Assembly (NCBI RefSeq): GCF_016811105.1
Contig: NZ_JAFBGM010000001.1
Coordinates: forward strand, 1,011,126-1,075,125
DNA from: Aurantibacter crassamenti
GTDB taxonomy: Bacteria; Bacteroidota; Bacteroidia; Flavobacteriales; Flavobacteriaceae
DNA: 64,000 bases
Direction: 5' to 3'
This document shows, piece after piece, positions 1-8,848 of the stretch. How positions within the stretch are numbered: the first letter of the stretch is position 1; each line of letters begins with the position of its first letter. The notes below the pieces were generated by a model, which saw only the letters and a list, made by a program, of their open reading frames with translations, was not told where the DNA came from and did not search any database. The position numbers and the translations under genes are program-made.

Positions 1-16
1 ATTAAATAACTAAAAA

Positions 17-316
17 ATGGAAGAGTATTTACCATTAATCATTCAATTAGTTTCCGGTGCTTTAGGCGGAAACGTAGCCGGAAAATTACTAAAGAATTTA
101 TCACTGGGCACAGTTGGTAATTCTATCGCAGGTATTCTGGGCGGCGGAGTAGGCGGTTCACTTTTAGGAATGCTTGGCGTAGGAGGTGCGGCTGCGGCTG
201 GTGCTGAAGGAGGTTTAGATGTTGCTAGTTTGCTTGGTAGCGTCGCAGGTGGTGGTGTTGGTGGTGGTGTAGTAATGGCTATTGTCGGAGCAATTAAAAA
301 TGCGATGGCTAAATAA
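17..316 (+). CDS. Small glycine-rich membrane protein, function unknown
   Basis: A 99-residue protein, not recognised as a named family. After a short acidic start (MEEYLPLI) nearly all of it is Gly/Ala/Val/Leu, with runs such as GGGVGGSLLGMLG and GGGVGGGVV that look like tightly packed glycine-zipper helices. It ends in a short basic tail (KNAMAK). I infer a small membrane or membrane-associated protein. A hairpin terminator follows 23 bases after the stop, so it is the last gene of its transcript; its promoter would lie mostly outside the window. Confidence 0.75.
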   Translation: MEEYLPLIIQLVSGALGGNVAGKLLKNLSLGTVGNSIAGILGGGVGGSLLGMLGVGGAAAAGAEGGLDVASLLGSVAGGGVGGGVVMAIVGAIKNAMAK

Positions 317-338
317 CCTAATTATAATATAATTAAAG

Positions 339-368
339 AAACCCCATCTGTAATGTTGGGGTTTTTTT
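339..368 (+). terminator. Rho-independent terminator after the glycine-rich protein
   Basis: AAACCCCA at 339-346 pairs with TTGGGGTTT from 356, followed by a run of T to 368. It ends the gene at 17-316. The ATG at 369 directly abuts the T-run, which argues against that codon being the start of the next gene. Confidence 0.85.
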
Positions 369-416
369 ATGCCTTTTCTGAAAAAACTATATTTGAATTA
401 TATAAATAGTACTTCT

Positions 417-995
417 ATGAGAGCTTTATTTTCACTTTTAATGATATCAGTATTAGGCTCTTGTGTAGCTCAGAATACATATGAAATAGGACAAATAAAA
501 ACATCGTTTGGTGAGGTTTTAGTTTGGTTGCATGATGAAACACCAAATCACAAAGCTAGTTTTATACAATTAGCAAAAGATGGATATTGGGATTCTTTGA
601 CTTTCAATCGTGTAATTCCTGATTTCGTGGCGCAAGGTGGTTGCCCAGATACACCTGACGGATTTAAGGATCCCAAGTATTTATTAGAACCTGAATTTAA
701 TGATAAGCTTCGGCATGCTTATGGTGCTCTGGGTGCAGGTAGAGATGATAATCCAGGTAAGCTTTCTGCCCGTTGTCAATTTTATATCGTACAAAATAAA
801 GAAGGTGAACATCGTTTAGATGGAGATTACACGGTATTCGGAAAAGTTATAAAAGGTATGGATATAGTTGATACGATTGTTGCTGTAAATCGTGACCCAA
901 AAGATGAACCAATGGTTCCAATATCCTTAGATATAAATATCATCTTGCTTGATGAGGTTGAACTCAGTAAGTTGTATCCTGATTTTAAGAATTAA
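417..995 (+). CDS. Cyclophilin-type peptidyl-prolyl cis-trans isomerase, lipoprotein
   Basis: Predicted PPIase that assists folding of proteins beyond the inner membrane. From the ATG at 417 the protein begins MRALFSLLMISVLGSC, a lipoprotein signal with lipobox LGSC and lipidated Cys16. The longer frame from 369 starts inside the preceding terminator and would bury the signal, so 417 is chosen. The cyclophilin fold shows in TSFGEVLVWLHDETPNHKAS, FNRVIPDFVAQGG, the CQFYIV segment and YTVFGKVIKGMDIVD. It is about the size of small bacterial cyclophilins plus a lipid anchor. It stands alone, followed by pepP after 68 bases. Confidence 0.9.
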   Translation: MRALFSLLMISVLGSCVAQNTYEIGQIKTSFGEVLVWLHDETPNHKASFIQLAKDGYWDSLTFNRVIPDFVAQGGCPDTPDGFKDPKYLLEPEFNDKLRHAYGALGAGRDDNPGKLSARCQFYIVQNKEGEHRLDGDYTVFGKVIKGMDIVDTIVAVNRDPKDEPMVPISLDINIILLDEVELSKLYPDFKN

Positions 996-1036
996 TTCTA
1001 CCTAACATATAATTCTATAGAGCGCTTTTGTTTTCT

Positions 1037-1044
1037 TAATTTTG
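1037..1044 (+). promoter_or_regulatory. Candidate -7 box for pepP
   Basis: TAATTTTG matches the Bacteroidetes TAnnTTTG consensus 19 bases before the pepP ATG. No TTG stands at a good distance upstream, so this rests on the -7 box and position only. Confidence 0.45.
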
Positions 1045-1063
1045 GAGTTAAGAATATAGCACT

Positions 1064-2362
1064 ATGAAATACGATATAATCTCGAACAGCCTTTTCAAAA
1101 AGAATCGCAAAAAATTCATGTCACAAATGAAGCCGAAGAGCATTGCGGTATTTAATTCAAATGATATTTATCCGATTAGTGCAGACAGCACATTGCCGTT
1201 TGAACAGCATAGAGATATATTTTATTTGAGTGGTGCGGATCAAGAAGAAACTATTTTGGTGATTTTTCCTGAGGCGAATACAACGAAACATAGAGAGGTG
1301 CTTTTTGTTCGAGAGACAAACGAGCATATTGCTATTTGGGAAGGCGAAAAATTGACTAAAGAAAAAGCTACTGAGGTCTCAGGTATTGAAACAATTTATT
1401 GGTTATCTGATTTTGATAAAATCTTCTTTGACTTAATGACCGAAGCAGAAACCATTTATTTAAATACAAACGAGCATTATCGACAGGCGGTAGAAACACA
1501 AACAAGAGAAGCCCGTTTTATTGAAAAAGTGAAGAGCGGTTTTCCTGCACATCAAGTTGCTAGAAGCAATCCTATTTTACAAAAAATTAGAGGCGTAAAA
1601 GAACCCGAGGAAATTGAACTGATGCAAACTGCTTGTAACATTACTGAAAAGGGGTTTCGAAGATTACTAGGTTTTGTAAAACCAGGCGTTTGGGAATACG
1701 AAATAGAGGCTGAATTGCTACACGAGTTTATTCGAAACCGTTCAAAAGGTTTTGCTTATTCACCTATTATAGCTTCTGGAGCTAATGCCAATGTGCTACA
1801 TTATCTTGAAAATAACAAACAATGTAAAGATGGTGATTTACTCTTAATGGACGTTGCAGCAGAGTACGCGAACTACTCAAGTGACTTAACACGAACCATA
1901 CCCGTCAATGGTACTTTTACCAAGCGCCAAAAAGATGTGTATAACGCAGTGCTTCGTGTAAAAAATGAGGCAACAAAGATGTTAGTGCCCGGTACTATTT
2001 GGGCAGATTACCATAAAGAATGTGGTAAAATAATGACTTCTGAATTGTTAGGTTTAGGTTTACTTGATAAAGCTGATGTTCAAAATGAAAATGCAGAATG
2101 GCCTGCCTACAAGAAATACTTCATGCACGGTACAAGTCATCATATTGGTTTAAATACACACGATTACGGTGAGCTAAAAACGCCAATGAAAGCCAATATG
2201 GTTTTTACTGTTGAGCCAGGTATTTATATTCCTGATGAGCAAATGGGTGTTCGACTTGAAGATGACGTTGTGATTCAAGAGCAAGGTGAGCCTTTCAATT
2301 TAATGGCGAATATTCCAATAGAAGCTGATGAGATTGAACAGTTGATGAATAGTGCAAATTAA
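1064..2362 (+). CDS. pepP: Xaa-Pro aminopeptidase (aminopeptidase P, M24B)
   Basis: Removes an N-terminal residue that precedes proline; cytoplasmic, with a dinuclear metal site. The N-terminal aminopeptidase-P domain covers about residues 10-145 and the pita-bread M24 catalytic domain 175-425. Metal ligands are visible in order: D263 (LLMDVAAEY), D274 (SSDLTR), H359 (HGTSHHIG), E384 (TVEPGIYI) and E399 (GVRLEDDV); the accessory His355 and His366 are also present. At 432 residues it is full length. A -7 box sits 19 bases upstream and no partner gene is close. Confident identification. Confidence 0.95.
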   Translation: MKYDIISNSLFKKNRKKFMSQMKPKSIAVFNSNDIYPISADSTLPFEQHRDIFYLSGADQEETILVIFPEANTTKHREVLFVRETNEHIAIWEGEKLTKEKATEVSGIETIYWLSDFDKIFFDLMTEAETIYLNTNEHYRQAVETQTREARFIEKVKSGFPAHQVARSNPILQKIRGVKEPEEIELMQTACNITEKGFRRLLGFVKPGVWEYEIEAELLHEFIRNRSKGFAYSPIIASGANANVLHYLENNKQCKDGDLLLMDVAAEYANYSSDLTRTIPVNGTFTKRQKDVYNAVLRVKNEATKMLVPGTIWADYHKECGKIMTSELLGLGLLDKADVQNENAEWPAYKKYFMHGTSHHIGLNTHDYGELKTPMKANMVFTVEPGIYIPDEQMGVRLEDDVVIQEQGEPFNLMANIPIEADEIEQLMNSAN

Positions 2363-2979
2363 TTGCTAATGAATATCGAATTGCTGCAATTGAAAAATTA
2401 TATGCACTTAAAGAAGGCGTAGTTAGAAACAATTATATAGCTGCAAGCGGAGAAGACTGATATGATATATAGTCTAGTGAAAGATTGGGAGCTTTTAAAA
2501 CAAGAACATTTTTCAGAATATCTACATTCATAACACAACCTTATTATATGTCAATCCTTTTGATGTCTTTCATTAGTGAAAACGATAAATAGGTATAAGC
2601 TAATTGCAAGTTTTAATTAGAACCAGAATCTACCTTGAAAGTGAAGCTTTTTTTCTTCAGAATTAAAAGTATGGAGTGAAATGCATCGTTGATTGAACGA
2701 TAACGCAAAATTTCATCGTCCAAGAACAGAGTTTATGTGACTGATTTACCAGTTGATTTACAAAAATCATTTTATCTGTCTATTTTACCCCTAAAAATGA
2801 GTTGTTCATCGAATAAAATGTCGTTCATCGAAAAAGCAACAATATTGAACTTCTAGAGCCAATAAAAAGAAGTATACATGCGTTCTATAAAAGTATTTCA
2901 AAATCGAAAGGTTTAATACATTTTTAAGCAACTAGTTTAGCATCCCCAATGATGAATTAGTAACCAAAACCTACTTAGC
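2363..2979. other. 617-base intergenic region, no convincing gene
   Basis: No start-to-stop frame of convincing length. From 2368 to 2460, out of frame with pepP, a start-less stretch reads as a plausible peptide (NEYRIAAIEKLYALKEGVVR and on to ASGED) and ends in TGA; it may be the tail of a decayed gene. A hairpin ATCGTT-GATTG-AACGAT lies at 2685-2701. A 10-bp direct repeat GTTCATCGAA occurs at 2804 and 2823, 19 bases apart. The promoter of the small gene at 2980 must also be here, but I see no clear consensus. Confidence 0.5.
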
Positions 2980-3201
2980 ATGAAAAAGTTATTTTGCAGC
3001 ATTTTTGGACATCACTACTCTGTCTCCAAAAAAGTTACACTGCACATTAAAGAGTACAAATGCATTCACTGTGAAAGAGAAGTCACTACAGATGTAAGTG
3101 GTAATTTATCAACCCTTACACCAGAACTTCAAGACATTAATCACACCTTAGAAAGTATTTACAGAAAAAGACATCAGGCTTCACAGCAACAGGTAGCCTA
3201 G
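2980..3201 (+). CDS. Small zinc-ribbon-like protein, function unknown
   Basis: A 73-residue soluble protein with Cys6 and His11/His12 near the N-terminus (LFCSIFGHHYS) and a CxxC at 28-31 (KCIHCERE). This could form one small zinc site. The C-terminal half (STLTPELQDIN) looks helical and polar and ends in a Gln-rich tail. The shape recalls short C..GH..CxxC proteins sometimes seen in phages, but nothing phage-like is nearby. It is a single-gene unit, with a terminator hairpin about 220 bases downstream. Confidence 0.7.
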   Translation: MKKLFCSIFGHHYSVSKKVTLHIKEYKCIHCEREVTTDVSGNLSTLTPELQDINHTLESIYRKRHQASQQQVA

Positions 3202-3423
3202 TTATGTTATGGCAATAATAATCTCATCTATTTTTAGAGAAGATTCTAGTTATATTCCTGGAAATTTAAGTAAGCGCCCTTCTTCTTGACCGTCGTTCGC
3301 CCCACAACCGTCATATATGGGAAATGCCCTTGATTTTCGGGAATATTTTTACCGAATACTGCATTTTTATGCAGTAACTAAAGTTCAATTATCTGGTTAT
3401 TTTGCAACTGCCTAACAGCAGTT

Positions 3424-3457
3424 AAACCTCGACTTCTAAAGTCGAGGTTTTTGTTTT
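3424..3457 (+). terminator. Strong hairpin terminator
   Basis: A perfect 10-bp stem AAACCTCGAC (3424-3433) with GTCGAGGTTT (3441-3450), a 7-base loop, and a following TTTTTGTTTTT tract. The T-rich side faces the + strand, so it most likely ends the transcript of 2980-3201. It also separates that gene from the convergent thiL. Confidence 0.8.
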
Positions 3458-3470
3458 TACAAGATATATT

Positions 3471-4520
3471 TTAAGACTTATTAAATGAATTCCAACCCTG
3501 CGCAGATAGTGGTATTTTAGTATTGGCTCTAGTTATTAAATGAGACCCTTCAGAAGGTTCAGTCATATGGCCAATAACAGTTAAACTTGGGTTTCCTTTT
3601 ATTTTATTAAAATCATTCTGGTCAATTGTGAAGAGCAATTCGTAATCTTCACCTCCGCTGAGAGCAATCATAGTACTGTCTACTTGAAATTCTTCGCAAG
3701 CAGCAATAACAGTTGGGTCAAGCGGAATTTTTTCTTCAAATAAATTACAACCAACTGCACTGTTTTTACATAAATGAAGAATCTCTGAAGAGAGTCCGTC
3801 ACTTATATCAATCATTGCTGTCGGTAAAACCTCTAGCTCATTTAGAAGTTTGACAATATCTTTTCGAGCCTCAGGTTTCAATTGCCTCTCAACAATGTAA
3901 GTATACGGTTCTAAATCAGGCTGATTGTTGGGGTTTACCTTAAACACTTCTTTTTCTCTATCTAAAACTTGTAGGCCCATATAAGCACCACCAAGATCAC
4001 CAGAAACTACAAGTAAATCATTTGGTTTTGCTTTATCTCTATAGGTTATTTTTTCTTCGGATGCTTCACCAATTGCGGTAATGCTAATCAGTAAACCAGT
4101 AAGTGAAGAAGTAGTGTCACCGCCAATCAAATCAACTCCGAAAGTTTTACAAGCTTGATGAATTCCGGCATACAATTCTTCAAGTGCTTCTGCTGGAAAT
4201 CGATTTGATGCTGCAATAGAAACTGTAATTTGAGTAGCTTCAGCATTCATGGCATAAATATCAGAAAGGTTTACCATCACTGCTTTATAGCCCAGATGTT
4301 TTAGTGGCATATAGCTGAGGTCAAAATGTATGCCTTCAACAAGTAAATCAGTACTAATTATTGCTTTTTTTGTTCCAAAGTCAAGAACAGCGGCATCATC
4401 ACCAATACCTTTAATAGTAGATTTTTGTTCAATTGAAAAATGTTGGGTCAGGTGTTCTATTAGTCCGAATTCACCTAATTGCTCCAATGAAGTACGCTCT
4501 TGATTTTTATCTTCTAACAT
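3471..4520 (-). CDS. thiL: Thiamine-monophosphate kinase
   Basis: Phosphorylates thiamine monophosphate with ATP to the cofactor thiamine diphosphate, the last step of thiamine biosynthesis. It belongs to the PurM/AIRS fold. Visible motifs are GIGDDAAV at 38-45 (metal/ATP), STDLLVEGIHFD at 56-67, then GGDTTSS, DISDGLSSE and SGGEDYELLF. Its 349 residues fit the family. A -7 box TACTTTTG (4525-4532, minus strand) lies immediately before the ATG, so the transcript probably has almost no leader. No other thiamine genes are nearby. Confidence 0.95.
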   Translation of the reverse strand: MLEDKNQERTSLEQLGEFGLIEHLTQHFSIEQKSTIKGIGDDAAVLDFGTKKAIISTDLLVEGIHFDLSYMPLKHLGYKAVMVNLSDIYAMNAEATQITVSIAASNRFPAEALEELYAGIHQACKTFGVDLIGGDTTSSLTGLLISITAIGEASEEKITYRDKAKPNDLLVVSGDLGGAYMGLQVLDREKEVFKVNPNNQPDLEPYTYIVERQLKPEARKDIVKLLNELEVLPTAMIDISDGLSSEILHLCKNSAVGCNLFEEKIPLDPTVIAACEEFQVDSTMIALSGGEDYELLFTIDQNDFNKIKGNPSLTVIGHMTEPSEGSHLITRANTKIPLSAQGWNSFNKS

Positions 4521-4524
4521 TTGG

Positions 4525-4532
4525 CAAAAGTA
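4525..4532 (-). promoter_or_regulatory. Candidate -7 box for thiL
   Basis: On the minus strand this reads TACTTTTG and ends 4 bases before the thiL ATG at 4520. The start site would fall on or next to the ATG, suggesting a leaderless or near-leaderless mRNA. Confidence 0.45.
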
Positions 4533-4558
4533 AGCAGTATATGCAAAATAATGAGCAT

Positions 4559-4593
4559 AAAAAAACCGGGACTTTAAAGTCTCGGTTTTTTAG
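4559..4593 (-). terminator. Terminator between the Gfo/Idh oxidoreductase and thiL
   Basis: AAAAACCG (4561-4568) pairs with CGGTTTTT (4583-4590), extended by a G-U pair and GAC/GTC. There are seven A on the left, which give a U-run on the minus strand. It ends the minus-strand oxidoreductase transcript (stop at 4612) before thiL. The T-run on the right could make it work in both directions. Confidence 0.8.
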
Positions 4594-4611
4594 AAATGAT
4601 ATTGTTAATTT

Positions 4612-6069
4612 CTATCCTACAGAATAACCATCCCTGTAAGTACGTTTTACATATTTATTAGCAGGTTCAAAATTGGTAACTTTCATATTTTCAGCATCCC
4701 AAAGTAAACGTTTTCTACCGTGATACATTGATCCGCCACCCCAGAAGCCTTTGTTTTCAGCTGTTGGGTCAATTTCAAAATATGATTTTAATGCTAAGTT
4801 TCCGATCAAAATACTTTCAGTAAACGGACCAGCATAATCAAAAGAAGAACTAGTTTCTGCGTTTCCGTAACCTGCCATACATGCATTTACCCATTGTAAA
4901 TAATGGCCTTCCGGTACACGTTTAATAGTTTCTTCTACTTCAAATTGCTCATTTAAGGTTAATGGAAGTAACCTTGGGTTGGCACCATAACAATCAGCTA
5001 ATAATTTTCCTTTATCACCAATAAATAGAACGCCACCATCCCAGTTGCCCATAGGCTCATCATCGCCCATTTCTTCTGGTCGTTCGGCTATTAATCCACC
5101 ATCCATCCAAGTAACTTTTACATTACCCATACCATCAGTTCTTTGGTAGTTTAAATGTATTTTACTTGAATTAGGAAAACTCTTTGGATAATTAGCAGTT
5201 TCAAATTTACCTTTAAATGAATCTGATACGCTGCATTCAACAGAGCTTGGATATAATATAGGAAGGATTCTATAAATTGGATCCATAATATGGCAAGCCA
5301 TATCACCTAAGGCACCTGTGCCAAAGTCAGACCAGCCACGCCAATCAAATGGTAAGTAAGCATCATTATAATCACGCATTTCTGCTGTGCCTAGCCATAA
5401 ATTCCAATCAAGACCTTTCGGTATTTTATTCTTTTTTGTTGGTGTTTCTAACGCCTGTGGCCAGATAGCACGGTTAGTCCAGCATTTTACAGTATGTACA
5501 TCACCAATAATTCCGGTATCATAAATCTCTTTCATTTTTCGAACCCCATCACCAGACCCACCTTGGTTACCCATTTGGGTTACTACTTTAAATTTTGCAG
5601 CGGCTTCGGTAAGCATTCTTGCTTCCCAAATATCATGAGTTAAGGGTTTTTGTACATAAACATGCTTACCCATTTCCATTGCTTTATATGCAGCAACAGC
5701 ATGATTATGATCTGGAGTAGATACAGAAACAGCATCGATATTGTCTTTTTCAGCATCGAGCATTGTTCTAAAGTCTTTGTAATAACTAGCTTTTGGGAAA
5801 TTTTTTCTTGATTCTATAGCCTGTCTGTCGTCAACATCACACATTGATACGATACGCACGTTTGGGCTTTCGGCAAAGGAATTCATGTCACTTCTTCCTT
5901 TTCCTCCTGCACCAATACTAGCGATATTTAAAGTGTCACTAGGGGCAACAAAACCTGGGCCACCTAATACATGCCGAGGTACAATCATAAATCCGGCTGA
6001 CGCCAATCCGGTATTTTTCAAAAATTTACGGCGCGAATCATTTTTTAATTTGCTATACTTCTTACTCAT
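4612..6069 (-). CDS. Tat-exported Gfo/Idh/MocA-family oxidoreductase
   Basis: NAD(P)-dependent sugar-type dehydrogenase, exported folded. The N-terminus carries a twin-arginine signal, DSRRKFLKNTGLASAGFMI (residues 11-29). The Rossmann dinucleotide motif GAGGKG follows at 53-58. The usual EKP catalytic/cofactor motif appears here as QKP (140-142, VQKPLTHD). The C-terminal two thirds is the family's mixed alpha/beta domain. The substrate cannot be told from sequence; in Bacteroidetes such proteins usually act in carbohydrate catabolism. It is a single gene with its own terminator, divergent from the lipoprotein gene at 6269. Confidence 0.9.
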   Translation of the reverse strand: MSKKYSKLKNDSRRKFLKNTGLASAGFMIVPRHVLGGPGFVAPSDTLNIASIGAGGKGRSDMNSFAESPNVRIVSMCDVDDRQAIESRKNFPKASYYKDFRTMLDAEKDNIDAVSVSTPDHNHAVAAYKAMEMGKHVYVQKPLTHDIWEARMLTEAAAKFKVVTQMGNQGGSGDGVRKMKEIYDTGIIGDVHTVKCWTNRAIWPQALETPTKKNKIPKGLDWNLWLGTAEMRDYNDAYLPFDWRGWSDFGTGALGDMACHIMDPIYRILPILYPSSVECSVSDSFKGKFETANYPKSFPNSSKIHLNYQRTDGMGNVKVTWMDGGLIAERPEEMGDDEPMGNWDGGVLFIGDKGKLLADCYGANPRLLPLTLNEQFEVEETIKRVPEGHYLQWVNACMAGYGNAETSSSFDYAGPFTESILIGNLALKSYFEIDPTAENKGFWGGGSMYHGRKRLLWDAENMKVTNFEPANKYVKRTYRDGYSVG

Positions 6070-6194
6070 AATGCAATTTGTTAGTTGATTTAATCAGTAA
6101 AGATTAAGGTATATTATTAGTTTGAATTCTCACAATTGCTAAAATAGTTTAAATATGTGATAGATTTTTGTGCTATTTACTACTAATATGATAG

Positions 6195-6209
6195 AATCTT
6201 GACAAGATT
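6195..6209. promoter_or_regulatory. Perfect 15-bp palindrome in a divergent promoter region
   Basis: AATCTTG-A-CAAGATT is an exact inverted repeat with a one-base centre. It lies 60 bases before the lipoprotein gene at 6269 and 126 bases from the divergent oxidoreductase start. It looks like an operator for a dimeric regulator. No regulator gene adjoins it, so the binding protein is unknown. Confidence 0.4.
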
Positions 6210-6268
6210 ATAAGGTATTTAAACTTGTTAAAACAGTATCTTTATAATGAAAAAGAAATATTTACGCT

Positions 6269-7498
6269 ATGAAAAAATGTATGTTACTTGCGTTTTTTGT
6301 TCAAATAATTGTGGGCTGTTCAAATGATGATGCTATCATTTTAGAATCAGAAAACGAAAATGATATTATTCCCGTTGAGCAAACAGGTATGGTGCCTTGT
6401 GAAAACGGACTTGCCGGAGTTTACCCTTGCGATGGTTATGATCAGGTAGGCAACATTACCCTTGCAAATTTTGATGCAGCAAAGGGAAATGATTGTTGGG
6501 GTTGGACGGATCCCGATACCGGAAAAGAATATGCTATAATGGGCCTTGATAACGGTACTGCATTTGTAGATATTACCGATGATGAGAATTTAGTCTATAT
6601 CGGCAAATTGCCTACTGCCACTGTTGCTATTTCTTGGCGAGATGTAAAAGTTTATCAGAATCATGCGTTCATAGTATCTGAAGCAAGAAATCACGGCATG
6701 CAAGTTTTTGATCTCACACGTCTACGGGATGTAACAAGTCCGCCTCAGACATTTGATGCTGATGTCAATTATACAGAATTCGGAAATGCACATAATATTG
6801 TTATTAATGAAGAATCTGGTTTTGCCTATGCGGTTGGAACCTCAACTTTTGGCGGTGGAGGGCATTTTGTAAATATTCAGAATCCAAAACAGCCAATGGC
6901 TGCAGGTGGTCATGCAGTAAATGGGTATACTCATGATGCTCAGGTTATAAGTTATATTGGGCCAGATTCAGATTATACGGGTAAAGAAATTTATATAGGT
7001 GCCAATGAAGATCGAGTAGCAATTATTGATGTTACCGATAAAGATAATCCTCAAGAGATTAGCACTATTACTTATGATAATTTTAGCTATACCCATCAAG
7101 GTTGGTTTACTGAAGATCAAAAGTATTTTATTTTAGGTGATGAAACTGATGAGACAAATTTCGGATTTAATTCTCGCACCTTAATTTTTGACTTTTCAGA
7201 TTTAGACAACCCAGTTTTGCATGACACATATTTAGGTCCTACTGCGGCAATAGATCATAACGGGTATGTTTTGGGAAATGAATTTTTTCTAGCCAATTAC
7301 ACTGCGGGTTTACGCGTACTTGATATTTCGAATATTGAAGATAAAAATATTGTTGAAGTAGGTTATTTCGATTCGCATCCAAATACTGACAATGCTGCTT
7401 TTAATGGGGTGTGGAGTGTTTATCCGTACTTCTCAAGTGGTAAGATTCTGATAAGTGATATAGACCGAGGTTTGTTTGTAGTCAAGAAATCGAATTGA
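6269..7498 (+). CDS. Choice-of-anchor-B / LVIVD-repeat surface lipoprotein
   Basis: Secreted lipoprotein: signal MKKCMLLAFFVQIIVGC with lipidated Cys17 and an acidic linker. The body is a set of LVIVD-type blades, for example GTAFVDITDDENLVYIGKL, GMQVFDLTRL, RVAIIDVTDKDNPQEISTI, LIFDFSDLDNPVL and GLRVLDISNI, which should fold as a beta-propeller. It resembles the choice-of-anchor-B family; such proteins are surface exposed and their binding partners are unknown. The stop overlaps the next ATG by one base (TGATG), so the two genes are probably translated together. Confidence 0.85.
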   Translation: MKKCMLLAFFVQIIVGCSNDDAIILESENENDIIPVEQTGMVPCENGLAGVYPCDGYDQVGNITLANFDAAKGNDCWGWTDPDTGKEYAIMGLDNGTAFVDITDDENLVYIGKLPTATVAISWRDVKVYQNHAFIVSEARNHGMQVFDLTRLRDVTSPPQTFDADVNYTEFGNAHNIVINEESGFAYAVGTSTFGGGGHFVNIQNPKQPMAAGGHAVNGYTHDAQVISYIGPDSDYTGKEIYIGANEDRVAIIDVTDKDNPQEISTITYDNFSYTHQGWFTEDQKYFILGDETDETNFGFNSRTLIFDFSDLDNPVLHDTYLGPTAAIDHNGYVLGNEFFLANYTAGLRVLDISNIEDKNIVEVGYFDSHPNTDNAAFNGVWSVYPYFSSGKILISDIDRGLFVVKKSN

Positions 7499-8844
7499 TG
7501 AAAAAACTCCTTTACTCCTTTTTATTTTTGGTACTGTTTTCATGTTCAAAAGATGCTGAATTCAATGAAGATATAAATTCTTCTGAACCTATTTTTTTAG
7601 GGGAAATAGAGTTTATTAAGAGTTATGGTGGCTCAGGTACAGATACCGCAAGATCAATAATTTCAACAAATGATGGAGGATTTGCTATTCTAGGCTTTAG
7701 CAATAGTACCGATGGTGATATCTCCGATAAAACCAATCCTGTTGTAGATTATTGGGTATTAAAATTAGATGCATTAGGGGACTTACAATGGAGTAAAACC
7801 TATGGCGGAAGTGGTGAAGACATTGGTCAAAGTATTATGCAAACTAGCGATGGCGGATATGTGCTAACTGGTTATGCTCAAAGCGCTGACGGTGATGGCA
7901 GTAATAACGAAGGTTTTCATGATAATTGGATTATTCGCCTAGATAGTCAAGGGACTATTTTATGGGAAAAGAGTTTTGGTTTTTCAGGTCACGATCATTC
8001 TTATGATATAATTCAGACCGATGATGGCGGGTTGTTTTTTACAGGATTTTTAGATATTACTGCTGCTCGAGAAGATGGTTATGCAGAAAAGGGCGAACTA
8101 CTCACAAGGCATGGTGTTGGTGAATTTTGGGGAACCAAACTTGATGCAAATGGTAATGTTGAATGGCGTAAGTATTTTGGGGGAAGTAATAATGATAGGT
8201 CTTACGGTGTGGTAAAATCAAATGACGGTGGTTTTGTTTTAGCGGGTTTCACTGAGAGTAATGATTTTGATATTACAATTAACAGGGGTAGTTATGATTT
8301 TTGGATAGTAAAAATTGACCAAAATGGAGGTTTTATTTGGGAGCATGCGTATGGCGGTAGCGGCATTGATCGTGCTTATGACATTGTGAATACCCATGAT
8401 GGTGGATATGCTATTACGGGGCAAACCATAAGTGCAGATTTAGATGTTGGTAAGAACAATGGCGAATCTGATATTTGGATGATTAAATTAAATGATGAAG
8501 GGGAGCTACAATGGGAAAATTCATTTGGAGGTTCTCGTTTTGAATTGGCTGAAGAGTTGTGTTTAACAGCGGATAACGGATTTATGATTATTGGAAATTC
8601 TAAAAGTACAGATGGTGATGCTATTGAAAATGCTGGCGAAAATGATATTTGGGCTATTCGTACTGATGCGAATGGTCAGCTAGAATGGCAAAAATCAATA
8701 GGCGGTACTGACTTAGATTATGGTTTTGATGTAATTGAAAATCAAGATGGTAGTATAATGCTTGTTGGTGAAACATTAAGTCAAGATTTTCCTGGCGTAT
8801 CAAATAAAGGTATGACTGATGCGGTACTTATTAAAATAAAGTAA
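7498..8844 (+). CDS. Repeat-rich secreted lipoprotein (delta-60-like repeats)
   Basis: Lipoprotein of 448 residues from the ATG at 7498 (MKKLLYSFLFLVLFSC, lipidated Cys16); a TTG three bases earlier is not needed. About seven repeats of 50-60 residues follow the pattern W-x-K-x-(Y/F)-GG-S-x-x-D-x-(A/G), then DGG(F/Y)-x-x-x-G, then a ST/ADGD-like turn and D-x-W-(I/V)-x-K-(L/I)-D-x-x-G. They probably form a beta-propeller. It is coupled to the preceding LVIVD lipoprotein by a one-base overlap, suggesting two surface proteins made together. No enzyme motif is seen and the ligand is unknown. Confidence 0.85.
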   Translation: MKKLLYSFLFLVLFSCSKDAEFNEDINSSEPIFLGEIEFIKSYGGSGTDTARSIISTNDGGFAILGFSNSTDGDISDKTNPVVDYWVLKLDALGDLQWSKTYGGSGEDIGQSIMQTSDGGYVLTGYAQSADGDGSNNEGFHDNWIIRLDSQGTILWEKSFGFSGHDHSYDIIQTDDGGLFFTGFLDITAAREDGYAEKGELLTRHGVGEFWGTKLDANGNVEWRKYFGGSNNDRSYGVVKSNDGGFVLAGFTESNDFDITINRGSYDFWIVKIDQNGGFIWEHAYGGSGIDRAYDIVNTHDGGYAITGQTISADLDVGKNNGESDIWMIKLNDEGELQWENSFGGSRFELAEELCLTADNGFMIIGNSKSTDGDAIENAGENDIWAIRTDANGQLEWQKSIGGTDLDYGFDVIENQDGSIMLVGETLSQDFPGVSNKGMTDAVLIKIK

Positions 8845-8848
8845 CACA

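Noticed and set aside
369-416. Upstream ATG for the cyclophilin lipoprotein
   Set aside because: It begins right after the T-run of a terminator and would put 16 residues before a clear lipoprotein signal.
2980-3201. Prophage remnant suggested by the small C..GH..CxxC protein
   Set aside because: No integrase, structural or lysis gene and no att-like repeats are near it.
3359-3374. Hairpin CTGCAT-TTTT-ATGCAG as a terminator
   Set aside because: No U-run follows and a far stronger terminator lies 50 bases downstream.
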